DNA of 64,000 nt, from NCBI RefSeq assembly GCF_022829515.1, contig NZ_JAKSYL010000139.1:1-64000 (forward strand). Direction: 5' to 3'. Numbering within the stretch: position 1 is the first letter of the stretch; each line of letters starts with the position of its first letter. The stretch comes from Methylobacterium sp. J-048. Its GTDB lineage: Bacteria > Pseudomonadota > Alphaproteobacteria > Rhizobiales > Beijerinckiaceae. The notes below the pieces were generated by a model. The model saw only the letters and a list, made by a program, of their open reading frames with translations. It was not told the DNA's origin and did not search any database. Of this stretch, positions 34,089 through 43,937 are shown piece by piece. The translations under genes were made by a program, and so were the position numbers.

Positions 34089-34980
34089 TGAACCCTCGCC
34101 GGTGCATCGAGACACCGTGGTTACCGGGCTATTTAGATAGATTAAGCGGCTGTTCGCCAATGGTTTGTTAACGAATATGAGTGGAAGGTTAACGCTGTGG
34201 ATTCCGCGCGCAACCTGGACGATGTCGGGTTGCACTAGGGCTGGAACCCGGATCCGCGAACCGGGAACCGCGGGTCGATCCCCGTCCCGGCCGGCAGCAC
34301 CGGATGCGCGCCGCCCTCCTCCCGAGTCACCGTGGTTCTCGGGCGGAGCGTCAATCGAATCAATGTAAATTGGTCTTCGGTCGAGATATAAAGATCGTAT
34401 TCTGATCTATTGCACGATTTATTTCTGAAAATCGGTCAAAATTTGCGAGATTTTTCACAAAATTTCGACAATTGTGCTGGAAAGAGTCTTCGGTTTCGAG
34501 ATCATAACAGCGGATAAGCTGTCAAATTACTTGCTTGTAGGCTTGCCCCGCGCGCTGTGCTGGGCGAACTCTCTGCCCTGCGCGACGCTGGCCAGACGAC
34601 GAACGGACGCGGTCCCGCCGCGGCACCGGGCCGGCAACGGAGTGCAAGCTGTGAAGAGGGCGAACATTCCAGGTCACGCAGCCTCCCCTTCGGCGGCGCC
34701 CGGGTCCCACCGGGGATCGGGCGAGGCGGCGGGGGCGGGACGAGCCGATGCCCGATACCCGATCGGATCGGCGGCTTGAGCGTGCTCGGCCATCTCACGC
34801 GAAGCCGCGGCATCGGCGTCCGCTCGGCGGCGGGATGCGCCCGTCGGCCGGGCTTGCCCGCTCCCGGTCCGGGGCCGGACCGACGACACCAACCCTGACA
34901 CCCCAGCAGGTCCGTCTCCGCGCGCCGCAGCAACGCCCGCGTAGATGCCGCCCTGCGCCAATCAAGCCAAGGAGACTTTC
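34089..34980. other. Long intergenic region with an AT-rich core
   Basis: About 890 bases with no supported gene. The first part is mixed. Bases 34355-34545 are strikingly A+T-rich for this genome (stretches such as AAAATTTGCGAGATTTTTCACAAAATTTCG pattern near 34437-34467), with several short AAAAT/ATTTT dyads. The last 430 bases return to high GC with no convincing ORF. It may carry promoter or binding sites for the ParA-like operon, or be acquired DNA. An AAGGAG ribosome-binding site ends the region just before 34981. Confidence 0.55.
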
Positions 34981-35817
34981 ATGACCGACGCCACCCAGCT
35001 CAAGGTTCCGGCCTGGTACAGCCCGTTCGAGCTTCAGGACATCAAGCAGGATCTCCTCGGCCCGGGCAACACGAAGGTCCTGATCCTCTGCCTCGGCGGC
35101 AAGGGCGGCGTCGGCAAGACGACCATCGCCCTGCAGATCGCCGACCTCTGCGCCGAGGTCGGTCCGGTCCTGGCGATCGACACCGACCCGGCCAACCGGC
35201 ACTTCCACACGGCGCTGATGCGCGAGACCGAGCCGGGCAGCCAGAACTTCGTTCCGCGCCGTCCGGGCGTATCCGGCTTCCGGCAGCGGCTGCGCGCGGA
35301 GGATTCCACCGGCCGCGTCGACCCGACCCTGGTTCAGGACCTGATCGAGCGCGTGTCCGACGCCGCCGAGCGCTTCGTCGTGGTCGACTTCCCGGCCGGC
35401 GACACCGAGACGACCCGGCGCAGCAGCGAGATCATCGTCGAGAGCTGCCGCGAGGATAAGATCCGCCTCTGCGTCGTCGTGGCTGCGGGCGCCGTCGACC
35501 CGACCGCTCTGGACGTCCTCCGGGAGTTGCGGCCGCTGCTGCTTGAAGCCGACCGGTCGATCCTGGCCAAGAACACCGCCCAGGCGACCAACTTCGATTA
35601 CCTGGAAGCCTCGGACGTGGTCCGGCAGCTGCAGGCGCAGCCGAACTTTCGCGCCATCGAGATTGAGCGGATCGGCGAGCGCCTGATCGAGGCGCTGCGG
35701 ATCCAGCACACGACCTGGCTGGAACTGGCCACCACCGCGCCGATGCGCCTGCGCGTCGAGGCGCGGCGCCTGCGGCGCAACTTCCACACGGCGTGGCGTG
35801 AGGCCTTCCGTCCGTGA
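34981..35817 (+). CDS. ParA/MinD-like P-loop ATPase
   Basis: 278 residues from ATG 34981 with AAGGAGA six bases upstream. The deviant Walker A motif is LGGKGGVGKTTIALQIADL; VLAIDTDPANRHF follows as the switch-like AxIDTDP, and FVVVDFPAGDTETTRR is Walker B-like. The C-terminal half has no recognised domain. It recalls TraL-like or Soj-like ATPases carried on conjugative elements, but no parB, relaxase or replication gene is nearby. Its stop overlaps the GTG of a small membrane gene (GTGA at 35814-35817), suggesting an ATPase and membrane-partner pair. Confidence 0.85.
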   Translation: MTDATQLKVPAWYSPFELQDIKQDLLGPGNTKVLILCLGGKGGVGKTTIALQIADLCAEVGPVLAIDTDPANRHFHTALMRETEPGSQNFVPRRPGVSGFRQRLRAEDSTGRVDPTLVQDLIERVSDAAERFVVVDFPAGDTETTRRSSEIIVESCREDKIRLCVVVAAGAVDPTALDVLRELRPLLLEADRSILAKNTAQATNFDYLEASDVVRQLQAQPNFRAIEIERIGERLIEALRIQHTTWLELATTAPMRLRVEARRLRRNFHTAWREAFRP

Positions 35818-36251
35818 ACAACCTCGAGCGGTTCTACCGGACGGTCCACGGCCGGGAGCTGCTGCCTTAGGAGCGGCAGCTCGCCGTGCGCGTCGCGGCC
35901 GCCCTCAACACCACCACGGACGACGACTTCGTCGTCCACCTGCTGCTGCTGTACAACGCCACCCACGTCATCAGCGAGATGCACAACGAGCTGGTCGCTT
36001 CGAGAGACGCGCTCTCTCAGAGCAACCGGGAACTCGTCCACGACCTGTCGGTGGAAGTGCGGCGCAACACCCGGACGGTCTACGTGCTGCTCGGCGTGGC
36101 GGTGGCGAGCGTGCTGGGGAGCGTCTGGATCATCCTCAGCCTGGTGAACCTGTCCCACCAATACGCGGTCAGCGAGGCCCGCATCACCGCCGCCCTTCCG
36201 GCGATTGAGCGCCGGGCGCCGGGCGTGCCCCAGCCGGGGCTGGGGCGGTGA
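35814..36251 (+). pseudogene. Small membrane partner of ParA-like gene, interrupted by in-frame TAG
   Basis: Reading from the GTG that overlaps the ParA-like stop gives MNNLERFYRTVHGRELLP, then TAG at 35868-35870, then continuous sequence ERQLAVRVAAALNTTTDDDF and on to a stop at 36251. Without the TAG it would be a 145-residue protein with a coiled region (HNELVASRDALSQSNRELVHDL) and one membrane helix (VYVLLGVAVASVLGSVWIIL). The TAG itself forms part of AGGAG, a good ribosome-binding site 12 bases before a GTG at 35886, so a 121-residue restart product is possible. Recent nonsense mutation, natural restart, or sequencing error are all open. Confidence 0.7.
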
Positions 36252-36291
36252 TGATCGAGGCCGGGATGGCCGGTGGTGCTCGTTCAGCATC

Positions 36292-36395
36292 CCGCCCCGT
36301 CATTGCGAGCGCAGCGAAGCAACCCAGGGATACGCGACCGTCGGGGAGCGTGCGCTGCGCTGGGTTGCTTCGCTGCGCTCGCAATGACGGGGCGG
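36292..36395. repeat. Perfect 36-bp inverted repeat, intergenic palindrome
   Basis: Bases 36292-36327 are the exact reverse complement of 36360-36395, with a 32-base centre. The arm sequence (CGTCATTGCGAGCGCAGCGA core) is of the type I recall as widespread in alphaproteobacterial genomes. It stands between the ParA partner gene and the convergent di-haem peroxidase gene, where it could also act as a bidirectional terminator. Confidence 0.93.
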
Positions 36396-36401
36396 TCCGG
36401 C

Positions 36402-37445
36402 TTACGGCGCCGGCGCTGCGGCGGTAAACGACGCCGTCGTCACGTCACGGCCTGTCCCGGTCGAGAGCGTCCCCAGAAACGCCAGCAGGTCCGCCCGCTC
36501 CGCGGCGCTGAGATGGAGCGGCTTGATCGATCGGGACCGGCTCGGGCGGTCGATTCCGCCCCGGTCATAGAGGTCGATCACCGCCTCCAGGGTCGCGACC
36601 GAGCCGTCATGCATGTAGGGGCCGCGCCGGCCGGCCTCGCGGAGCGTCGGGGTCTTGAAGGCGTAGCGCAGGGCGACGGAGGTCGGCTTAAAGCGGCCGC
36701 GGCCAATATCGGCGCCGCTGCCGACGCCGATATCGTGGAACGAGTTGTCGGTGAACGACCAGCCGGAATGGCAGCTCGCGCAGTCGGCGCGGCCGTTGAA
36801 CAGGTCGAAGCCGCGCTTGGCCGGCTCGGCGATGGCGGTTTCGTCGCCGGCGATCCAGCGGTCGAACGGGGTGGTTCCGGTGACGATCAGGCGCTCGAAG
36901 GTCGCCAGCGCCGCCTCCAGCCGCTCACGGGTGATGGCCGGATCGTCGAACGCGGTGGCGAAGGCGGCCGCGTAGCTCCTGTCGGCGGACAGCTTGGCCA
37001 GCGCATCGGCCATCGGCAGATTCATGTTGGCCGGCGAGGTCATCGGCATGGCGGCGACGGATTCGAGGCTCCGGAACTTCCCGTCCCAGCCCATCGGGCC
37101 ATCCTGCCAGGCGATGTTGAGCAGCGTCGGCGTACGCAGGTCCATGTCGCCCTGCATCCGCGTGGCGGCGCGCGCCCGCCCGTCGCCCCAGCCGAGATCC
37201 GGGATGTGGCAGGTGGCGCAGGCGCGGCTGCCGTCGCCGGACAGGATCGGATCGAAGAACAGCCGCCGGCCCAGCTCGGCCTTGGCGGCGGAATAGGGAT
37301 TGTCGCTGGGGAACGGGATCTCGGCAGGCGGACGATAGGTCTCGCGCCAGCCGGCCCGGCGCGGATCGGCCCCGCCGCCGAGTTCCGCCGCCACACCGGC
37401 CAATCCGAGAAGCCCCGCGATTGCGGCGCCGACCTTCCAAGCCAT
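36402..37445 (-). CDS. Di-haem cytochrome c peroxidase family protein
   Basis: 347 residues from ATG 37445 (GTG 37457 is an alternative). An N-terminal hydrophobic segment acts as export signal. Two haem c motifs are visible: CATCH (RACATCHIPDLGWGDG) and CASCH (RADCASCHSGWSFTD). Family features include FPSDNPYSAAKAELGRRLFFDP near the start, TPTLLNIAWQ and TPTLREAGRRGPYMHDGSVATLEAVIDLYDRGG. It is a periplasmic CcpA/MauG-type protein that probably reduces hydrogen peroxide with electrons from cytochrome c. No mau genes are nearby. Confidence 0.92.
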   Translation of the reverse strand: MAWKVGAAIAGLLGLAGVAAELGGGADPRRAGWRETYRPPAEIPFPSDNPYSAAKAELGRRLFFDPILSGDGSRACATCHIPDLGWGDGRARAATRMQGDMDLRTPTLLNIAWQDGPMGWDGKFRSLESVAAMPMTSPANMNLPMADALAKLSADRSYAAAFATAFDDPAITRERLEAALATFERLIVTGTTPFDRWIAGDETAIAEPAKRGFDLFNGRADCASCHSGWSFTDNSFHDIGVGSGADIGRGRFKPTSVALRYAFKTPTLREAGRRGPYMHDGSVATLEAVIDLYDRGGIDRPSRSRSIKPLHLSAAERADLLAFLGTLSTGTGRDVTTASFTAAAPAP

Positions 37446-37580
37446 CACCGACCTCACCAGCCTGCACTAGACCGGTATTCGTTGACGACCGATGAATCCG
37501 ACCAGGATGTTTTACATGCGCCTGCGTATTGGTGGATCCATGATGACGCATCCAGGTGACGTCATCGCCGACATTGCACC

Positions 37581-39728
37581 TCACTCCAACCGGACAGAGA
37601 CGCTGTCGCTTGCCCCCGTGGCATCAAGAACCGAGATCCGCGTGAAACCGGCCCCGCCCGGGATCCATTCGGCCCGGCGCCGCGGCGACTGTGCGACCGG
37701 CTGACCGTCGACCAGCCAGGTCAGCGGCGGCACCCCGCCCAGCGCCTTGAGGGCGAGACCCTGGCTTGCGGTGTCGCGATCGTCCCCGAGCCTCGCCGCG
37801 AGACCGAGATCGATCCGCGCGCCGTCCGGGGGATAGGCGATCTTCAGCGCCGGACCCTGCGCCTCGCCCCCGTCCCGATGCAGCCGCCGCAGCGGCGGCG
37901 GCAGGCCGCCGGGTTCGGCCGCGCTCAGCACGTCGCGGGGCTGCGGGACCGGTTCGGGCTCGGTCCCGAGCCGCGCGAAAGCGTCGAACAGGATCGGGGC
38001 GGCGGCCACGCGCCCGACGAGGCCGGGCACCGCGGCGCCGTCGGGCCGCCCGATCCAGGCCACCACGGTGACCTGCCGGTCGAACCCCGCCGCCCAGGCG
38101 TCGCGATAGCCGAACGACGTGCCGGTCTTGTAGGCGATGCGGTTCGGCAGCGCGTTCTCCGGCGGCGGCGTCCCGCGCAGGATGTCGGCGACGTACCAGG
38201 CCGCCACCGGCTCGGTGATCCGATGCTCCGCGCCGGTGGCGCCTGAGTCCCCGGCCCGGCGCAGGATGTCCGGCACCGTGCCGCCGCGGGCCAGGCCGGC
38301 ATAGAGCCGCGCGAGGTCGGTGAGCGTGATGCCGAGACCGCCCAGAGCGACCGGCAGGCCCGGCGCCGCCTCACGGGGGAGCTGGATCCCGGCGCCGGCC
38401 GCCCGCAGCCGGGCAATGAACCGCGCCGGCCCGACCGCCTCCATCAGCGCCACCGCGGGCACGTTGAGCGAGAGCTGCAGGGCGCGCCGCGCCGTCACCG
38501 TCCCCTGGAAGGTCAGGTCGAAATTCTCCGGCGCGTAGTTCTCCGAGAACCGCGCCGGGCGGTCCTCCAGCAGCGTCTCGGGATGGGCGAGCCCGTTCTC
38601 GAAGGCCAGGGCGTAGACGAACGGCTTCAGGGCCGAGCCCGGCGAGCGGACCGCCAGGGTCATGTCGATTGCCCCGCGCCGGCTCGGATCGAGATAGCCG
38701 GCGCTGCCGACCTGGGCGAGGACGCGGCCGTCGCGGTTGTCGAGCACCAGGATCGCCGCCGAGAGGTCCGGCCCGGCCGCGGCGGCGCGCTCGGCCGCCA
38801 GGGCCTCGAGCCGCGCCTGCAGCCGCCCGTCGATGGACAGGCGGATCACGCCCACGCCCGGCTCGGCCGCCACAGCCTCCTCGGCGGCGTGAGCGGCCAG
38901 CATCGGGAACGGCCTGCGTTCGGTCGGCACCGGCTCCGCCTTGGCGGCTGCGGCCTCCGCCGGGGTGAGAAGGCCCCGGCGCGCCGCCAGATCGAGCACC
39001 CGGTCGCGGGCGGCCCGGGCGCGGGCAGGGAACCGGTCCGGCCTTCGGGTCTCGGGGGATTGCGGCAGGGCGACCAACAGGGCCGCCTGCGCCGTCGTCA
39101 GCCGCATCGGCTCCCGCCCGAAATAGGCGAGGCTCGCCGCACGCACGCCCTCGAGCGGGCCGCCATAGGGTGCGAGCGCCAGGTACAGGTCGAGGAGCGC
39201 CGCCTTGCCGAGCTGCCGCTCCAGCGCCACCGCCCGCACCATCTGGCGGAGCTTGGCCTCCAGCGAGCGCCCGCGCCGCGGCTCGACCAGCCGGGCGACC
39301 TGCATCGACAGGGTCGAGCCCCCCGACAGGATCCGGCCATGCCCCAGCCATTGGCCGGCGGCGCGCAGGATCGCCAGCGGGTCGATGCCGGGATGCGATT
39401 GGAAACGCCGGTCCTCGTAGGCGAGCAGCATCGCCCGATAGCGCGGATCGACGGTCGCCGCTTTGGCCGGAAGCCGCCAGCGGCCGTCCGCGGTGGCGAA
39501 GGGGCGCAGCAGCGCGTCGGACCGGTCGAGCACCACGGTGGAGCGCGCCGAGGCCGCCGCCAGGTCGAGGGGCGGCAGCGAAGCGGCGTAGCGCCAGACC
39601 AGACCGGCACTCGCCGCCATGAGCAGCCCGACCAGGAGGGCCGCGATCCCGAGGCCCACGCGCACCGCGCGGCCACGCCGGGTTTCAGGCGCTGCGGCCG
39701 CGCTGGGATCAGGCCCGTCGTGCGGCAC
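37581..39728 (-). CDS. pbpC: Penicillin-binding protein 1C
   Basis: 715 residues from a GTG at 39728; the in-frame region before it has no family likeness. One membrane anchor (GLGIAALLVGLLMAASAGLVW). The glycosyltransferase domain has AYEDRRFQSHPGIDPLAILRA and SGGSTLSMQVARL. The transpeptidase domain has the SxxK serine in RSPGSALKPFVYALA, an SLN motif (LQLSLNVPAV) and the KTGTSFGYRDAW triad. A C-terminal beta-rich domain follows, as in PBP1C. It polymerises peptidoglycan glycan strands. No alpha-2-macroglobulin gene (the usual partner) is seen in the window. Confidence 0.95.
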   Translation of the reverse strand: MPHDGPDPSAAAAPETRRGRAVRVGLGIAALLVGLLMAASAGLVWRYAASLPPLDLAAASARSTVVLDRSDALLRPFATADGRWRLPAKAATVDPRYRAMLLAYEDRRFQSHPGIDPLAILRAAGQWLGHGRILSGGSTLSMQVARLVEPRRGRSLEAKLRQMVRAVALERQLGKAALLDLYLALAPYGGPLEGVRAASLAYFGREPMRLTTAQAALLVALPQSPETRRPDRFPARARAARDRVLDLAARRGLLTPAEAAAAKAEPVPTERRPFPMLAAHAAEEAVAAEPGVGVIRLSIDGRLQARLEALAAERAAAAGPDLSAAILVLDNRDGRVLAQVGSAGYLDPSRRGAIDMTLAVRSPGSALKPFVYALAFENGLAHPETLLEDRPARFSENYAPENFDLTFQGTVTARRALQLSLNVPAVALMEAVGPARFIARLRAAGAGIQLPREAAPGLPVALGGLGITLTDLARLYAGLARGGTVPDILRRAGDSGATGAEHRITEPVAAWYVADILRGTPPPENALPNRIAYKTGTSFGYRDAWAAGFDRQVTVVAWIGRPDGAAVPGLVGRVAAAPILFDAFARLGTEPEPVPQPRDVLSAAEPGGLPPPLRRLHRDGGEAQGPALKIAYPPDGARIDLGLAARLGDDRDTASQGLALKALGGVPPLTWLVDGQPVAQSPRRRAEWIPGGAGFTRISVLDATGASDSVSVRLE

Positions 39729-39807
39729 GCATCCTCCAGGTCCCGGGATTGCCGGCGCGCACAGATTCAACGAACTGCGGCGGCAGGCAAGTCCCGGGGG
39801 AGCCGGC

Positions 39808-40020
39808 TCAGCCGACGCCGCGCAGGTCCGGGAAGGCCGGTCGGCCCGCCTGCCCCAGGCGGAAGGGGAAGGGCACGACGTTGCTGGGCATGATTTCGGG
39901 CTCGGCTTCGAGGATCTGCGGCGCGGATTTGCGCGCCTTGCCGGGCCTCGCCCAGCGTTCAAGCCGCTTGAAATAGGCCCGCCGGGTCAGCCAGATCGGA
40001 AATCGCCTGCTTTTGTGCAT
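39808..40020 (-). CDS. Small conserved-looking hypothetical protein
   Basis: 70 residues from ATG 40020. The basic N-terminal half (HKSRRFPIWLTRRAYFKRLERW) and a Pro/Phe-rich NVVPFPFRLGQAGRPAFPDL tail look protein-like rather than like a shadow ORF, and no other gene occupies either strand here. It lies 79 bases before pbpC on the same strand. No function is recognised. Confidence 0.5.
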   Translation of the reverse strand: MHKSRRFPIWLTRRAYFKRLERWARPGKARKSAPQILEAEPEIMPSNVVPFPFRLGQAGRPAFPDLRGVG

Positions 40021-40182
40021 GTTCAACCCCTCGTCGACACGCGCGCGAATCGCGAATTCCAGTCCACGAAGCTCGATCGCTGAGGCTGATCGAATCATGA
40101 CTGTATTCGTGATACCATGCCAACGCGCCAACGCTTGCATCCCCTGTTTGGGTGATGCGGGCCGGCAGGACGAGACGACCGC

Positions 40183-43100
40183 TCAGGCGGCGGCGGATTC
40201 CTTGGCCCGCTCCAGGGCGAGCTTGACGACGGAGACCTGGTCGACCTTGCCGGTGCCGAGCATCGGGATCGCGTCGAGCACCACCACCTCGGCGGGGATC
40301 GCCACGTCGGAGGCGCCGCGTTCCTTGGCGAAGCTCTGGTAGGCGGCCCGGGTCGCGCCCGTCTCCTGCGTGAACAGAACCAGCCGCTCGCCCTTGCGCG
40401 GATCCGGTACGGCGGCGACCGCGCTCGGCCGGTTCGGCCAAAGTTCGGCGGCCAGCGCCTCGATGCCGGCGAGCGAGACCATTTCGCCGGCGATCTTGGC
40501 GAAGCGCTTGGCCCGGCCCTTGATCGTGATGAAGCCCATGGCGTCGATCGCCACGATGTCGCCGGTGTCGTGCCAGCCGTCGGGCGGCGGCTCCAGCACG
40601 CCGGGTTTTTCGGCCCGCAGGTAGCCGAGCATGATGTTCGGGCCTCGCAAGGACAGGCGGCCGCCCTCCTCGATCCCGGGCACCGGTTCCAGGCGGGTCT
40701 CGATCCCGGGCAGGATCCGCCCGACCGTGCCGAAGCGGTTGAACATCGGCGTGTTCAGCGCCACCACGGGCCCGCACTCGGTGACGCCGTAGCCCTCCAG
40801 GATCCGCAACCCGAATTTCTCGCCCCAGGTCTTGCGGGTCGATTCCTTCACGGCCTCGGCGCCGGCCACGACGTAGCGGAGCGAGCGCAGGTCGTAGGCA
40901 TGCGCGGCCCGGGCGTAGCCGGTCAGGAACGTGTCGGTGCCGAACAGGACCGTGCTGTTCGAGCCGTAGATCAGCTCCGGGACGATCCGGTAGTGCAGCG
41001 GCGACGGGTAGAGATAGACCGGCACCCCCGAGACCAGGGGCAGGACCAGCCCGGCCGTGAGGCCGAAGGCGTGGAACACCGGCAGCACATTGAACACCTT
41101 GTCGGTGGGCCCGAAATCGATCCGGGCCGCGACCTGGGCCACGTTGGCGAGCATGCAGCGGTTGGCCAGCACCACGCCCTTTGGCGTACCCTCGCTGCCC
41201 GAGGTGAACAGAACCGCGGCCGGATCCTCGCCCGAACGCTTCACGAGGGGCTTTCGCCCGGCCAGCAGCGCGCGGATCTTGTCCGGCGTGGTGATCGTGG
41301 CGCGCACGTCCTCCAGGTAGACCAGCTCGACCGTCCCCTTGATCGCCTCGATCAGGCTGCCGAGCCGGCCCTTCTCGATGAAGGCCCGGGAGGTCAGGAT
41401 CCTGTCGACCTGCGCCGCCTTGCAGGCCGAGAGCACGTTGGCCGGCCCGGCCGAAAAATTGATCATCGCCGGCACCCGGCCCGCCGACGCCAGGGCGAAC
41501 AGGGTCACGGCCGCGCCGTTGGCGTTGGGCAGCATCACCCCGATCCGGCCGCCCTCGGGCGCGAGCGGCATCAGCTTGCGGCCGAGCACGTTGGCGCCCA
41601 GGACCAGCCGGCTGTAGGTCAGGCGGCCGGTGACCGGGTCCTCGACGGCGTTGCGGCGCCAGCCGTGGCGGTCCCCGGCATCGATCAGCGCCGCCATCAG
41701 GCCGCGGTCGGTGTCGGCGGTGCGGAACAGCAGGTCCGACATGATGCCGTAGAGCGCCGCGCCTGCGGCCTGCCGCCGGGCCTTGCCCCGCAGGGTGTCG
41801 TCCACGGTCAGCCGCACCGGCGGCAGCACGGTCACGGTCACCTTGGGCCACCAGCGGCGGCGGACCTGCCCGCGGGACAGGCGCGAGAACGCGGTGCGCT
41901 CCAGACCGTCGATCTTCACGGGTACCACCATGGCCCCCGACTTGTCGGCGATCAGGCCGGCGCCGTCATAGACCTTCATCAGGCTGCCGGTGACCGTGAG
42001 CCGGCCCTCGGGGAAGATGATCAGCGTCTCGCCGCTCTTGACCGCGTTGATCAGCGTCCGCGTGGCGAGCGGCCGTGTCGGATCGAGCGGCATCGCCTTG
42101 GTGACCCGCAGGAACGGCCGCACCCACCAGCGCTGCGCGATGCCGCTGTCCACCGCGAAGACCGGCTCCTGGTCGAGCAGCGACAGGGCCAGCGGCGCGT
42201 CGAGGAACGAGACGTGGTTGAGCGCCAGGATGCAGTTCGGCCCGGCGGCCGCGACGTTGTCGAGCCCGCGGACCTCCAGCCGGTAGAAGGCCCGGAACAG
42301 GATCGAGAGCGCGTCCCGGAACGGGCTGGTCGGCAGGGTCGCGAACACGACGGCGCCGACGATCAGGTTCAGTACCGCCACCAAGGCGAGCAGGCTGGCG
42401 ATCGACAGGCCGGCGGCCTGCAAGGCCGCGAGCGCCAGGGTGCCGGCCACCATGAAGGCCGCGGTGACGACGTTGACCGCCCCGATGATGCGCGCGCGCA
42501 TCGCCTTCTCGGTCCAGGCCTGAACGGCGGCGAAGGACGGGACGATGTAGAGCCCGCCCGCCATGGCGAGCCCGAGGAAGCCGATGGCAACGCGCAGGCC
42601 GTCGCCGGTCTGCAGGAAGTCCAGCGGGCCGATCGCCTCCGCGGGCGGCGGCGGCAGGGACCCGATCGTCCAGGCGAGGTCGAGGCCGAAGAGCCCCATC
42701 AGCACCGCCCCGACCGGCGTCGGCAGCAGCACGATCCGGCCGCTGGCGAGCCACGAGGCCAGCCCCGAGCCCACCGCGATGCCGATGGAGAACAGCGCCA
42801 GCAGCAGGGTGATCACCGTCTCGGTGCCGTTGAAGGCGCCGCGCACCAGCACCGGCAGCAGCGACAGCACCACCACGCCGACCAGCCAGAACCAGCTCAC
42901 CGTCAGGGAGCCGCGCCACAGCCGCGTGTCGGCCCAGAGGTCGCGCAGCAGCGAGGCGGTCGAGCGCGCGACGTTGCGGTCGACATGCAGGTCCGGCGCC
43001 CCCTCCCCGGTCGGCGGGATCATCCGGGCCGAGAGCCAGCACAGGACCGCGAAGCCCATCACCAGGGCGCCGAACACTAGGCCCGAACCGCCCATCGCCG

Positions 43101-43596
43101 AGGCCGCGCCGGCCGCGATCGTGCCGAGCAGGATCGCCAGGAAAGTCGCGGCCTCCACCAGCGCGTTGCCGGCGGGCAATTCCTCGCGGCGCAGGTGGTC
43201 CGGCAGGATGCCGTACTTGATCGGGCCGAACAGGGCCGCGATCGTCCCAAACAGGCCGAGCGCCACGAACAGCACCGGCACCGAATGCAGCAGGAAACCG
43301 AGCACCGCGGTGCCGGCGGCAAAGATTTCGGCGAACTTGAGCCGGCGCGCCATCAGCGCCTTGTCGTAGCGGTCGGCCCATTGGCCGCCCAGGCCCGACA
43401 GGATGAAGAACGGCCCGATGAACACGGCGCTCGCCAGGGTGACGAGGACGCCCGCATGGGCATCCGCCTGCCCGCCGATCCCGAACAGGATCAGGAAGGC
43501 CAGGGCGTTCTTCAGGAAATTGTCGTTGAAGGCCGAGAAGAACTGGCACCAGAACAGCGGCGCGAAGCGCCGGGCACTCATCAGGGAACGGAACAT
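40183..43596 (-). CDS. LplT-acyltransferase-acyl-ACP synthetase fusion (Aas-like)
   Basis: 1137 residues combining three parts. Residues 1-420 are an MFS permease like LplT (FFSAFNDNFLKNALAFLIL, GGQWADRYDKALMARR), with about eleven or twelve helices. Residues 430-640 are a PlsC-type acyltransferase with NHVSFLDAPLAL (HX4D) and FPEGRLTVTG. Residues 650-1137 are an AMP-forming ligase with VLFTSGSEGTPKGVVLANR and GYGVTECGPV and WHDTGDIVAID. Together they flip lysophospholipid inward and re-acylate it, or handle free fatty acids. In E. coli LplT and Aas are separate proteins; the fused form occurs in other bacteria. Confidence 0.93.
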   Translation of the reverse strand: MFRSLMSARRFAPLFWCQFFSAFNDNFLKNALAFLILFGIGGQADAHAGVLVTLASAVFIGPFFILSGLGGQWADRYDKALMARRLKFAEIFAAGTAVLGFLLHSVPVLFVALGLFGTIAALFGPIKYGILPDHLRREELPAGNALVEAATFLAILLGTIAAGAASAMGGSGLVFGALVMGFAVLCWLSARMIPPTGEGAPDLHVDRNVARSTASLLRDLWADTRLWRGSLTVSWFWLVGVVVLSLLPVLVRGAFNGTETVITLLLALFSIGIAVGSGLASWLASGRIVLLPTPVGAVLMGLFGLDLAWTIGSLPPPPAEAIGPLDFLQTGDGLRVAIGFLGLAMAGGLYIVPSFAAVQAWTEKAMRARIIGAVNVVTAAFMVAGTLALAALQAAGLSIASLLALVAVLNLIVGAVVFATLPTSPFRDALSILFRAFYRLEVRGLDNVAAAGPNCILALNHVSFLDAPLALSLLDQEPVFAVDSGIAQRWWVRPFLRVTKAMPLDPTRPLATRTLINAVKSGETLIIFPEGRLTVTGSLMKVYDGAGLIADKSGAMVVPVKIDGLERTAFSRLSRGQVRRRWWPKVTVTVLPPVRLTVDDTLRGKARRQAAGAALYGIMSDLLFRTADTDRGLMAALIDAGDRHGWRRNAVEDPVTGRLTYSRLVLGANVLGRKLMPLAPEGGRIGVMLPNANGAAVTLFALASAGRVPAMINFSAGPANVLSACKAAQVDRILTSRAFIEKGRLGSLIEAIKGTVELVYLEDVRATITTPDKIRALLAGRKPLVKRSGEDPAAVLFTSGSEGTPKGVVLANRCMLANVAQVAARIDFGPTDKVFNVLPVFHAFGLTAGLVLPLVSGVPVYLYPSPLHYRIVPELIYGSNSTVLFGTDTFLTGYARAAHAYDLRSLRYVVAGAEAVKESTRKTWGEKFGLRILEGYGVTECGPVVALNTPMFNRFGTVGRILPGIETRLEPVPGIEEGGRLSLRGPNIMLGYLRAEKPGVLEPPPDGWHDTGDIVAIDAMGFITIKGRAKRFAKIAGEMVSLAGIEALAAELWPNRPSAVAAVPDPRKGERLVLFTQETGATRAAYQSFAKERGASDVAIPAEVVVLDAIPMLGTGKVDQVSVVKLALERAKESAAA

Positions 43597-43730
43597 GGCG
43601 ATCTCTCGGTTCCGAGCCTGACTGGCCCAGCCGATGCGTCGAGGTCAAATCGGCCTTGCGGCACGCGGCGGCTGCGGCGTCGCAATGACGGTGCGGCGAT
43701 TGCCAAATGTGCCCGCGGATATCCCGATCT

Positions 43731-43846
43731 CCCCCTCATCCTGAGGTGCTGCGCAGCAGCCTCGAAGGAGGCCTCCAGGGATCGCGCGGCTGGCTAGAGG
43801 GCTCCTTCGAGGCCTTCGCTTCGCTCCGTCGCCTCAGGATGAGGGC
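43731..43846. repeat. Intergenic palindromic repeat
   Basis: The arms CCCTCATCCTGAGG and CCTCAGGATGAGGG bracket inner arms CCTCGAAGGA and TCCTTCGAGG, so the element folds as a two-tier hairpin with a GC centre. The CTCATCCTGAGG/CCTTCGAGG combination is a repeat type I recall from many alphaproteobacterial intergenic regions. The rest of the 341-base gap from 43597 to 43937 holds no supported gene. Confidence 0.88.
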
Positions 43847-43937
43847 GAGGATGGGACTCCCAGGATCGAGCCGTTTCCGATTCTCGAATACGATTTCAAC
43901 AGTTGCGTACCAATCAAGCCGGAACGCGCACCGTCCC

